A DNA stretch of 64,000 nt, from NCBI RefSeq assembly GCF_019061145.1, contig NZ_JAHQZS010000005.1:186001-250000 (forward strand), given 5' to 3'. Positions within the stretch are counted from its first letter, which is position 1, and each line of letters opens with the position of its first letter. Below the pieces are notes generated by a model that saw nothing but the letters and a program-made list of their open reading frames with translations, did not search any database and was not told the origin of the DNA. Positions 8,861 to 16,449 of this stretch are shown here, piece by piece. Both the position numbers and the translations under genes were made by a program. This DNA is from Anianabacter salinae. Its GTDB lineage: Bacteria; Pseudomonadota; Alphaproteobacteria; Rhodobacterales; Rhodobacteraceae.

Positions 8861-10569
8861 CCGTCGGGTTCTGCATGCTGGTCCACGAGGCGCTGAACCG
8901 CGCGGAACAGGTGGCCCGGCATTGGGCAAGCCACGGCTGCCCGGTCGTGATCCACGCCGACCGGCGCGTGCCCAAGGCCGAGTTCAAGGCGTTCACGGAA
9001 AGCCTTTCGGACCTGGACAACGTGCTGTTCTGCGCGCGCCGCAGCTGTGAATGGGGCACCTGGTCGCTTGTCGCCGCATCGCAGGCCGCGGGCGAGATGA
9101 TGCTGGCCAAATTCCCCGAGGTCAGCCACGTCTATCTTGCATCAGGGTCCTGCCTGCCGCTTCGTCCGGTCGAAGAGATGAAAGCCTATCTCGGCGACCG
9201 CCCCGATACCGATTTCATCGAATCCGTCACCACCGAGGATGTGCCCTGGACTGTCGGCGGGCTCGACAGCGAACGCTTCACGCTGCGGTTTCCGTTCTCG
9301 TGGAAGAAACAGCGCTTCCTGTTCGACCGCTATGTCCGGCTGCAGCGCCTTGTCGGCTATCGCCGCAGCGTTCCCGAGGGGCTGGTGCCCCATCTTGGAA
9401 GCCAGTGGTGGTGCCTGACGCGGGCCACGCTGTCGGCGATCCTGCAAGACCCCGGCCGCGCCCGCCACGATGCCTATTTCTCAAAGGTGTGGATTCCGGA
9501 CGAAAGCTATTATCAGACCCTCGCGCGGCTGTATTCGCGTCGGATCGAGTCGCGGTCCCTGACGCTGTCCAAGTTCGATTTTCAGGGCAAGCCGCACATC
9601 TTCTACGACGATCACCTGCAGCTTCTGCGGCGGTCCGACTGTTTTGTCGCGCGCAAGATCTGGCATCATGCGGATCGTCTTTACGATGCCTTCCTTGCCC
9701 CCGGCGACGCGAACTCGTCGGGCGCAGAGCCGAACCCCGGCAAGATCGACCGCATTTTCGCCAAGGCGGTCGAACGGCGCACACGCGGGCGCGCGGGGCT
9801 TTACATGCAAAGCCGCTATCCGAACGAGGGCTGGGAGAACGGGCGCACCTGCGCGCCGTATTCGGTCTTCGAGGGCTTCAGCGACCTGTTCGAGGATTTC
9901 GAGCCCTGGCTGGCCCGCGTCACCGGGGCGCGGGTGCATGGCAATCTGTTCGCGCCCGCCCGCGCGGAATTCGTCGGCCGGCAGGCGACCTATGCGGGGG
10001 CGCTGTCGGATTCGGCCAACCTGCGCGACTACAACCCGAATTCGTTTCTGTCGAACCTGATCTGGAACACCCGAGGCGAGCGGCAGTGTTTCCAGTTCGG
10101 CCCGCGCGACAATCAGGCGGTCTCGTCCTTCATGGCGCGTGACACCAATGCGCAGATTTCGGTCATCACGGGTGCTTGGGCGGTGCCGCTGTTCCGCTCA
10201 CCGCGCGATTTTCAGGATATCCGCCGCGAGGCTGCGCTGCTCCAGAAGATCGAGGCGCGGCATCTGGACGTGCTGCGCTCGGCCTATACCAAGGCGCGGG
10301 TGCGGATCTGGTCGATGGCGGATTTCGTCGAGCAGCCGATGGAGCCGCTTCAGACCATCATCGACGAGATCGGGTCGCGGTCTCTGCGCCGCCTGAACGA
10401 AGCGCCGCGCATGGTCGACCTGACAGGATTTGGCCAGTTCCTGCAGAACCTCAAGAACGAGGGGATGCATCCGCACCTGATGGGCGACTTCCCGGCGAAT
10501 GACGGCGACGACACCTCGCCCAGCCGCGCGCCGAAACCCTATCTCGTCCGCAAGGAGGTGATCCGGTGA
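8857..10569 (+). CDS. Core-2/I-branching (GT14-type) glycosyltransferase with long C-terminal extension
   Basis: 570-residue protein in two parts. Residues about 1-270 look like the core-2/I-branching beta-1,6-N-acetylglucosaminyltransferase family: VGFCMLVHEALNRAEQ at the start, WGTWSLVAASQAA, YLASGSCLPLRPVEEM, and GSQWWCLTRATLSAIL. Residues about 290-570 form a separate region with no motif I recognise (it contains FEGFSDLFEDFEPWLARVTG and a basic, tryptophan-bearing stretch near 470). The GTG start overlaps the upstream stop, and the 3' end overlaps the sulfotransferase ATG by 4 bases. The tight coupling suggests the three last genes act together on one glycan. Family assignment of the first part is good; the function of the second part is unknown. 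Confidence 0.78.
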   Translation: MTVGFCMLVHEALNRAEQVARHWASHGCPVVIHADRRVPKAEFKAFTESLSDLDNVLFCARRSCEWGTWSLVAASQAAGEMMLAKFPEVSHVYLASGSCLPLRPVEEMKAYLGDRPDTDFIESVTTEDVPWTVGGLDSERFTLRFPFSWKKQRFLFDRYVRLQRLVGYRRSVPEGLVPHLGSQWWCLTRATLSAILQDPGRARHDAYFSKVWIPDESYYQTLARLYSRRIESRSLTLSKFDFQGKPHIFYDDHLQLLRRSDCFVARKIWHHADRLYDAFLAPGDANSSGAEPNPGKIDRIFAKAVERRTRGRAGLYMQSRYPNEGWENGRTCAPYSVFEGFSDLFEDFEPWLARVTGARVHGNLFAPARAEFVGRQATYAGALSDSANLRDYNPNSFLSNLIWNTRGERQCFQFGPRDNQAVSSFMARDTNAQISVITGAWAVPLFRSPRDFQDIRREAALLQKIEARHLDVLRSAYTKARVRIWSMADFVEQPMEPLQTIIDEIGSRSLRRLNEAPRMVDLTGFGQFLQNLKNEGMHPHLMGDFPANDGDDTSPSRAPKPYLVRKEVIR

Positions 10570-11990
10570 CGCGGCCTTTCGACAGCTTCGTGATGCTGGC
10601 CGAAATGCGGACCGGATCGAATTTTCTGGAAGAGAACATCAACGCCTATGACGGGCTGACCTGCTACGGCGAGGTGTTCAATCCGCACTTTATCGGCCAC
10701 GCGAACCAGTATGAATTGCTGGGCCTCGGCATGACCGACCGCGAGGAAGACCCGACGCGGCTCTTGCGGGCGATGGCGGCGCAGACCGACGGGCTGCCGG
10801 GGTTCCGGTTCTTCCACGACCATGACCCCCGCGTTCTGGACGGGTTGCTGACCGATCCGCGCCGGGCCAAGATCATCCTGACGCGCAATCCGCTGGACAG
10901 CTATGTCTCGCTCAAGATCGCGGGCGAGACGGGGCAGTGGCGCCTGCGCGACATGAAGTTCGCGCGCAGTGCCAAGGTGGAATTCGACGCTGACGAATTC
11001 CTGGCCCATGTCGACGCGCTGCAAGCCTTTCAGTTGCGCGTCTTGCGGACGCTGCAGACCACCGGGCAGTCGGCGTTCTACATCGGCTATGACGACATCA
11101 ACGACATGGATGTCCTGAACGGAATGGCCGCGTTCCTGGGGTTGGACCAGCGACGTGACCGCACGGTGAAAGCGACCAAGGTGCAAAACCCGGCGCCGCT
11201 GGAAAGCAAGGTCACGAACTACGCCGAGATCGAAAAGGCGCTGGCGCGGATGGACCGGTTCGATCTGGGCCGCACGCCGAATTTCGAGCCTCGGCGCGGG
11301 CCGGTGGTGCCGGGCTACATGGCCGCGCCATCTTCGCCGGTGCTCTATCAGCCGGTGCGCTGCGGGGTCGAGGACGTGGTGGCCGACTGGCTTGGTGCGC
11401 TTGACGGGAAAAAGCGTGATGCCGTGCTGACCGGCTTCAACCAGAAGACCCTGCGTCAGTGGAAGCGGCAGGCGGGGCGCCACCGCAGTTTTACCGTCGT
11501 GCGGCATCCGGTGCCGCGCCTCTATCATGCGTTCTGCACCTACATCCTGGCCACCGGCCCGCAAGCCTATCCCGAAATCCGAGAGCTCTTGCGCACGACC
11601 TACAAGGTGCCGATCCCCGAGAAGGCGCCGGATGCGTCGTATCCGGTCTCTGATATGCGAGAAGCGTTCCTTGGGTTCCTTGGGTTCGTGAAGGGCAACC
11701 TTGGCGGGCAGACCAGCGTGCGTGTCGATCCCGTCTGGGCGACGCAGGACATGGTGATTCAGGGGCTGGGACAGTTCCGCCTGCCCGACATGATCCTTCG
11801 GGCCGAGGCGCTGGATGCCGGGCTTGGCCAGCTCACCGATCAGCTTGGATTGGCCCCGCCGCCGCTGGGCGAAATCCCGGACGAGCATCCGCTGCCGCTG
11901 TCCGCGATCTACGACGCTTCGGTCGAGGCGGCCGCGCGGGCCGCCGCTCAGCGTGATTACATGATGTTCGGATACGAAGCCTGGGCCTGA
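10566..11990 (+). CDS. Sulfotransferase, NodH/Stf0-like, with second sulfotransferase-like half
   Basis: Predicted PAPS-dependent transfer of sulfate to a carbohydrate. In the 474-residue protein the N-terminal half has the 5'-phosphosulfate loop EMRTGSNFLEENIN (residues 13-26) and the 3'-phosphate site ILTRNPLDSYVS (104-115). The C-terminal half has VVRHPVPRLYHAFC (311-324) and a DPVWATQDMVIQ stretch, resembling family-2 carbohydrate sulfotransferases but without a visible PAPS loop of its own. Residues 240-265 (proline-rich) look like the linker. It is the last gene of the locus; ptsN follows on the opposite strand after 8 bases. The PAP it would release is the substrate of CysQ encoded at the start of the locus. 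Confidence 0.78.
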   Translation: MTRPFDSFVMLAEMRTGSNFLEENINAYDGLTCYGEVFNPHFIGHANQYELLGLGMTDREEDPTRLLRAMAAQTDGLPGFRFFHDHDPRVLDGLLTDPRRAKIILTRNPLDSYVSLKIAGETGQWRLRDMKFARSAKVEFDADEFLAHVDALQAFQLRVLRTLQTTGQSAFYIGYDDINDMDVLNGMAAFLGLDQRRDRTVKATKVQNPAPLESKVTNYAEIEKALARMDRFDLGRTPNFEPRRGPVVPGYMAAPSSPVLYQPVRCGVEDVVADWLGALDGKKRDAVLTGFNQKTLRQWKRQAGRHRSFTVVRHPVPRLYHAFCTYILATGPQAYPEIRELLRTTYKVPIPEKAPDASYPVSDMREAFLGFLGFVKGNLGGQTSVRVDPVWATQDMVIQGLGQFRLPDMILRAEALDAGLGQLTDQLGLAPPPLGEIPDEHPLPLSAIYDASVEAAARAAAQRDYMMFGYEAWA

Positions 11991-11998
11991 CGCAAGGG

Positions 11999-12463
11999 TC
12001 AGGCCGCCTGGATCGCCGGGCCTTCGGTCAGGATCGCGTGCAGGATCGAGGGATCGGCATTCGCGCGCAGCTTGGCGCAAACCCCCGGATCGCGCAGCGT
12101 CCGCGATACCAGCGCCAGCGCCTTGAGATGGTCGACGCCCGAATTCTCGGGCGCGAACAGGCCGAACACCAGATCGACGGGCTGACGGTCTACCGCCGTG
12201 AAGTCGATCGGTTTTTCCAGCCGCAGGAACACGCCGCGCACACAGGTCAGGTCGTCAATCCGCGCATGGGGCAGGGCGACGCCGTTGCCAACGCCGGTGG
12301 GCCCCAGCGCTTCGCGTTCCTGCAGGGCGCTTACGGCGATGGCGGCATCCAGCCCGTAGGCTGCATGCGCCAGATCGCCAAGCGCGTGGAACAGGCGCTT
12401 CTTGCTGGTCAAGGCGGTCGCGACCTTCACGGCGGAAGGTTGCAGAAGTGTACTAAGGTTCAT
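11999..12463 (-). CDS. ptsN: PTS IIA-like nitrogen regulatory protein PtsN (EIIA-Ntr)
   Basis: Phosphoacceptor of the nitrogen phosphotransferase system (PtsP-PtsO-PtsN), which regulates potassium and nitrogen metabolism rather than sugar uptake. The 154-residue protein has GVGNGVALPHARIDDL, where the His of PHAR (about residue 66) is the phosphorylation site. It lies 39 bases downstream of hpf on the same strand, the usual lptB-(rpoN)-hpf-ptsN order without rpoN. Length normal. Confidence 0.93.
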   Translation of the reverse strand: MNLSTLLQPSAVKVATALTSKKRLFHALGDLAHAAYGLDAAIAVSALQEREALGPTGVGNGVALPHARIDDLTCVRGVFLRLEKPIDFTAVDRQPVDLVFGLFAPENSGVDHLKALALVSRTLRDPGVCAKLRANADPSILHAILTEGPAIQAA

Positions 12464-12502
12464 GTGTCCCGCTTCACTGAAAGCCCCGCACCTCGGCGCG
12501 GG

Positions 12503-13078
12503 TCAGCTTGTTTCGGCAGGGTCGATCCAGCCGATGTTTCCGTCATCGCGCTTGTAGACCACGTTGACCCCGTCATGCCGTTCATTCCGGAAGACCAGCA
12601 CCTTGGCGCCGTGCAGTTCCATCTGCATCACCGCTTCGCCAACCGACAGGGACGGAATCTTGGTTTCCATCTCTGCCACGATGATCGGCTGAAGGCTTTC
12701 CGGTTCGGTATCTTCCCCGTCCTGAGATGAGGCGAGGATATACGAGGACGCCCCGAACAATTCAACCGGGGTCGTACGCTCCTTGTGATGGTCCTTGAGT
12801 CGCCGTTTGTAGCGCCGAAGCTGCTTGTCCATCTTCTCGGCGCAGCTTTCGAAGGCGGCGTAGATTTCAGGTGCGCGGCCCATGGCTTGCGCGGTCATTC
12901 CAGTCGAAAGATGCACGATCGTCTCGCAGGCGTACTCATGCGCATGCTTGGAGAAAATCACGTTCGCGTCGGTCGGGCGACCGGCATATTTCTCGACGAT
13001 GCCCCCCAGTTCCGTGACGACATGGGTTTGCAGCGCTTCGCCGATATCGATCTGCTTGCCGGTGACCTGATAACGCAT
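12503..13078 (-). CDS. hpf: Ribosome hibernation promoting factor, long form
   Basis: Binds the 30S subunit in stationary phase and promotes 100S dimers. At 191 aa this is the long form: an N-terminal S30AE domain (about 1-100, MRYQVTGKQIDIGEALQTHV, then the basic DKQLRRYKRRLKDH around 95) and a C-terminal dimerisation domain (about 130-191, with MSVGEAVMQMELHGAKVLVFRN-type sequence). The start follows the strong site AGAGGAGGT. A 214-base gap separates it from lptB upstream, and a candidate promoter lies in that gap. Confidence 0.93.
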   Translation of the reverse strand: MRYQVTGKQIDIGEALQTHVVTELGGIVEKYAGRPTDANVIFSKHAHEYACETIVHLSTGMTAQAMGRAPEIYAAFESCAEKMDKQLRRYKRRLKDHHKERTTPVELFGASSYILASSQDGEDTEPESLQPIIVAEMETKIPSLSVGEAVMQMELHGAKVLVFRNERHDGVNVVYKRDDGNIGWIDPAETS

Positions 13079-13223
13079 AGTACCTCCTCTGGCTTACTGG
13101 AATGACGGGCGTGAACGCGCCTGCGCCCCGCCGGGAACGGCGGGTGCGAACGATCTGTCTCTGCGGAAGGGGAGCAGAACAAAGGGTCCGAAGCGTGGCG
13201 CGACCAGTCCTTCATTACCCCCA

Positions 13224-13252
13224 TTTGGACGCGCTTGCGCAGGACGTGTCAA
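13224..13252 (-). promoter_or_regulatory. Candidate promoter of hpf-ptsN
   Basis: On the minus strand a perfect -35 hexamer TTGACA (13252-13247) is followed after 17 bases by TCCAAA (13229-13224), a weak -10. It lies about 146 bases ahead of the hpf start in the gap behind lptB. The same gap holds the hairpin CCCGCCG-TTC-CGGCGGG near 13126-13143. Support is the -35 and spacing only. Confidence 0.35.
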
Positions 13253-13292
13253 CTGTATCTCTGCGCTGCCCGTTGCATCGGCGGCTGTCGCC

Positions 13293-14051
13293 TCAGTAGC
13301 GGAAATTCTCGCCGAGGTAGACGCGGCGCACGTTCTCGTTCGCCGTCACTTCCTCGGCGGTGCCGTTCATCAGCATCATTCCGTCATGCAGGATATAGGC
13401 CCGGTCGACGATGCCCAGCGTCTCGCGCACGTTGTGGTCGGTGATCAGAACGCCGATTTCGCGCGTTTTCAGATCCGCCACCAGCGCGCGGATGTCGCCC
13501 ACCGCGATCGGGTCGACCCCGGCAAAGGGTTCGTCGAGCAGAAGGTATTTCGGATTGGATGCAAGACAGCGCGCGATCTCGACGCGGCGCCGTTCGCCGC
13601 CCGACAGCGCCATCGCCGGAGATTTCCGCAAATGCTCGACCGAGAACTCGGACAAAAGCTGCTCCAGCCGCTCTTGCCGCTTGGTCCGGTCCTTCTCGAC
13701 GATCTCGAGGATCGCCATGATGTTCTGTTCGACGTTCAGGCCGCGAAAGATCGACATTTCCTGCGGCAGATACCCGATGCCCAGCTTGGCGCGGCGATAC
13801 ATCGGCAGGAACGTCACCTCGCGCCCGTCGATGGCGACCTGTCCGGCCTCGGGCGTAATCAGTCCGGCAATGGCATAGAAGGTCGTCGTCTTGCCTGATC
13901 CGTTCGGGCCAAGCAGCGCCACCACTTCGCCCCGGTTCAGATCCATGCTGACATCACGGATCACGACCCGCTTGCGATAGGCCTTTTGCAGGTTGCGAAC
14001 GCGCAGCCCGGTTTCGGACCGTTCCGCTGCGCCGGGCGCGCCGTCCATCAT
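13293..14051 (-). CDS. lptB: LPS export ABC transporter ATP-binding protein LptB
   Basis: ATPase that powers LPS extraction from the inner membrane with LptF/LptG. The 252-residue protein has Walker [18 protein letters not shown]-loop sequence YLPQEMSIF, signature [16 protein letters not shown] and Walker [14 protein letters not shown] with a downstream switch His (DHNVRET). It overlaps the lptA stop by 4 bases, so lptA and lptB are coupled. Confidence 0.95.
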   Translation of the reverse strand: MMDGAPGAAERSETGLRVRNLQKAYRKRVVIRDVSMDLNRGEVVALLGPNGSGKTTTFYAIAGLITPEAGQVAIDGREVTFLPMYRRAKLGIGYLPQEMSIFRGLNVEQNIMAILEIVEKDRTKRQERLEQLLSEFSVEHLRKSPAMALSGGERRRVEIARCLASNPKYLLLDEPFAGVDPIAVGDIRALVADLKTREIGVLITDHNVRETLGIVDRAYILHDGMMLMNGTAEEVTANENVRRVYLGENFRY

Positions 14052-14533
14052 TCCTCCTCGGGGACAAGCAGGGTGGTGACACGGCCCTCCATCAGGCCCT
14101 CGCCGCTGGCAAGGTCATAGGTCAGCTGGTCCGACGTCAGCACAGTCTCGCCCTGGATCACGATCACGTCCTCGGTCATGACGATCAGCGAGTCGCCGAC
14201 GGTATAGACCGCGCGGCGTGACTGCGCGACGTCCTCGCCGTTGACCATTACAACATCTCCGATGGCCGTGACCATCCGGATGGATGAGCCGCCCGTGCCC
14301 TCGGCGCCATAATCGACCTCAAGCTGGCGAGAGGTGAGGGTCAGCGCGCCTTGCGTGGCGACGACATTGCCCTCGAACATGGCGGTGTTGCGCGAGCGAT
14401 CCAGCCGCAATTCGTCGGACGTGACCTCGATCGGCTGACTCGAGTCGTGCTGGCCGAGATCGACAGCGGCGCCTTGTGCGGCGGCGGCGACAGGCAACAG
14501 GGCAATCAGAAGGGCAAGACAGGCGGCACGCAT
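14048..14533 (-). CDS. lptA: LPS transport periplasmic protein LptA (OstA-like)
   Basis: Periplasmic bridge protein that carries LPS between LptC and LptD. It is 161 aa, with a signal peptide [21 protein letters not shown] and then a beta-jellyroll region ([31 protein letters not shown]) typical of the OstA/LptA domain. It overlaps lptB. LptC, commonly encoded just upstream, is not here: only 88 bases separate it from the RNase D gene. A GC-rich region around 14534-14621 has no open frame of useful size. Confidence 0.9.
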   Translation of the reverse strand: MRAACLALLIALLPVAAAAQGAAVDLGQHDSSQPIEVTSDELRLDRSRNTAMFEGNVVATQGALTLTSRQLEVDYGAEGTGGSSIRMVTAIGDVVMVNGEDVAQSRRAVYTVGDSLIVMTEDVIVIQGETVLTSDQLTYDLASGEGLMEGRVTTLLVPEEE

Positions 14534-14621
14534 CGGGTCAGTCCTTGGTCACTCTGTGCGCATCCTATGCGGGGCAGGTGCGCGATGCACCACCTAAGCG
14601 GTGCAGCACATCACACCACCG

Positions 14622-15233
14622 TCAGTGCGAGAAAATGTCGATCTCGGGCCAGCCTTCGAGGTCGAGCAGTGCACGCGCGGGCAGGAAACCGAAACATGCC
14701 CGTGCCAGATCGGTGCGCCCCTCGCGGGCCAGCCGCTGGTCGAGCACCTCGCGCAGCCGGTGCAGATACAGCACGTCCGACGCCGCATAGTCGAGCTGCG
14801 CGTCGGTCAGCGTCTCGGCGCCCCAGTCGCTCATCTGCTGGTGCTTCGAGATGTCGACGTCGAGCAATTCCTGCAACAGCTGCTTCAGCCCGTGCCGGTC
14901 GGTGTAGGTGCGGATCAGCTTTGACGCGATCTTGGTGCAATAGACGGGCGCGGCCAGCGTGCCGAAGGCGTTGTGCATCGCGGCGATGTCGAAGCGCCCG
15001 AAATGAAACAGTTTCAATACCTTGGGGTCTGCCAGCATCCGGCAGAGATTCGGCGCCTCGGTCTGCCCTTTGGCCACCTGAACCATATGAGCATGACCGT
15101 CGCCGCCCGACATCTGGATGACGCACAACCGGTCGCGGTGCGGGTTCAGGCCCATCGTTTCGCAGTCGATGGCCACCACGGGCCCAAGGTCCAGCCCGTC
15201 GGGCAGGTCGTTCTGATAGAGGTGGTTGGCCAT
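14622..15233 (-). CDS. nrnC: RNase D-family 3'-5' exonuclease, NrnC type
   Basis: DEDD 3'-5' exonuclease. At about 203 aa it lacks the HRDC domains of enterobacterial RNase D and matches the short alphaproteobacterial form (NrnC), which degrades very short oligonucleotides and replaces Orn. Motifs: VVAIDCETMGL (first D and E), HFGRFDIAAMHNAFG (second D), and YAASDVLYLHRL (Y-x3-D). I chose the ATG at 15233, which has GGAG upstream, rather than one 8 codons further out. Annotators often call this gene rnd. It precedes lptA, 88 bases apart. Confidence 0.88.
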   Translation of the reverse strand: MANHLYQNDLPDGLDLGPVVAIDCETMGLNPHRDRLCVIQMSGGDGHAHMVQVAKGQTEAPNLCRMLADPKVLKLFHFGRFDIAAMHNAFGTLAAPVYCTKIASKLIRTYTDRHGLKQLLQELLDVDISKHQQMSDWGAETLTDAQLDYAASDVLYLHRLREVLDQRLAREGRTDLARACFGFLPARALLDLEGWPEIDIFSH

Positions 15234-15298
15234 GTGCAATCTCCAGCTTGGCGTCACGCATAGCCGAGCCCCGTGCGCGGGACAATCCGCGTCGGGAC

Positions 15299-16270
15299 TC
15301 AGTCGAACAGGGTCGCGCTGGCCTTGTTCAGCGCACTGCTCACGATCTCGACGCGGTTGCGCAGCGTGTTCGGCAACAGATGCGCATAGCGCTGCGTCAT
15401 CGAGATATGGTGGTGCCCCAGCAGTTGCTGCACCTCGTAGATCGACGCGCCCTTGTTGATGAGAAAGCTGGCAAAGCTGTGCCGCAGGTCGTGGATACGC
15501 ACCTCGGGCAGCCCGGCCTCGTCGCGGATGCGGTGCCAGGCGGCGTAAAAGCTGTCATAGCAGGTGCCGGTGCGCGGATTGGTAAACAGGAAATCGTTCG
15601 GCCCGACCGGGATGTCGAGGTTCATGTTCCGCTCTGCCAGCACGTCCAGAAGCGCATCTGCCGAATCGCTCAGCACGATGCGCCGGGACCGGCCGCTTTT
15701 CGACACCGGCACCGTCCAGATCCGGTTCGCCCGGTCCATGTCGCGCCAGCGCGCCGTGCGCGCCTCGCCCTTGCGGGCCCCGGTCAGGATCAGAAGTTTC
15801 GCGAACAGGTAGACGAAGGGGTGCTTGTCCTTCTGCGCCTCGTCGAGCAGTGCGATCACCTCGCGTTCGGTCAGGAACCGCTGCTTGTAGTCGCCGGTCG
15901 GGAGCTTTTGCAGGGTCCGGTCGTGGAACACATTCTGCCGCACAATGCCCCAGCGGGTGGCGACATTCAGGATCCTGTTGAGTAGAAAAATATGTTTATT
16001 TATCGTGCTTGGCTTTAGCCTCTTGACAATTTGTTGCCGCGTCCACGCATCAAGCACCTGATTCCCCAGATCACGCACCGGCATCCCGCCGATCGATTTG
16101 CGGATATGCTTGTCATACTGCTGGCGATCATGTTCAGGCCGTTTTTTTCTAACTTCTATATAGGGATAGAAGTGCTGGTCGAAGAAAACATCCAAGGTGA
16201 TGTCTTCCGGTGGCAGCGCCCACTCCGACTGAATCAAGCTTTCGTTTCGGCCCATCAGGCCCCCCGTCAC
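15299..16270 (-). CDS. Tyrosine recombinase/integrase
   Basis: Site-specific DNA recombinase of 323 aa (GTG at 16270; an in-frame ATG at 16255 is also possible). The N-terminal core-binding domain (about 25-115) has TINKHIFLLNRILNVA, and the catalytic domain carries LTGARKGEA (first Arg, near 180), HDLRHSFAS (His-x-x-Arg, near 262), LLGHHHISMTQRYAHL with the second His and the nucleophile Tyr. All catalytic residues are present, so it looks functional. It is alone: no excisionase, phage structural or conjugation genes adjoin. Upstream DNA (16271-16390) is AT-rich. It sits between the RNase D gene and a porin whose 5' end looks replaced, about 1.4 kb from tRNA-Leu. Confidence 0.93.
   Translation of the reverse strand: MTGGLMGRNESLIQSEWALPPEDITLDVFFDQHFYPYIEVRKKRPEHDRQQYDKHIRKSIGGMPVRDLGNQVLDAWTRQQIVKRLKPSTINKHIFLLNRILNVATRWGIVRQNVFHDRTLQKLPTGDYKQRFLTEREVIALLDEAQKDKHPFVYLFAKLLILTGARKGEARTARWRDMDRANRIWTVPVSKSGRSRRIVLSDSADALLDVLAERNMNLDIPVGPNDFLFTNPRTGTCYDSFYAAWHRIRDEAGLPEVRIHDLRHSFASFLINKGASIYEVQQLLGHHHISMTQRYAHLLPNTLRNRVEIVSSALNKASATLFD
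16095..16109 (+). repeat. 15-bp direct repeat, copy 1 (in integrase gene)
   Basis: The 15-mer GATTTGCGGATATGC occurs here, in the codons for HIRKS of the integrase, and again in the same orientation at 17574-17588 beside the porin 5' end. Spacing is 1,479 bases. A few 15-base matches are expected by chance in a 64-kb window, but one within a 2.4-kb block is not. Confidence 0.6.
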
Positions 16271-16395
16271 CTTGTGTCGTTTTCGAACTGAAAATCGAGC
16301 ACAACAGAAGGTGTGTTACGCAACCCAAGGGATAATAATTAACGTGTTAAATGTTGTTAAGCTGCAACGGAGGCGTGTATTTACTCTCCTTGAAC

Positions 16396-16422
16396 GAAAA
16401 GGAGCGGGCCGAAGCCCGCTCC
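16396..16422 (-). terminator. Rho-independent terminator of the porin gene
   Basis: Perfect 9-bp hairpin GGAGCGGGC-TTCG-GCCCGCTCC read on the minus strand, followed by TTTTCG, starting about 28 bases after the porin stop codon. It separates the porin from the integrase downstream. The tetraloop TTCG and the T run are both textbook. Confidence 0.88.
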
Positions 16423-16449
16423 AGTTGGAGAGTGTGCTGATCAGAGGGA

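Noticed and set aside
13079-13292. rpoN between lptB and hpf
   Set aside because: The 214-base gap is too short and has no open frame.
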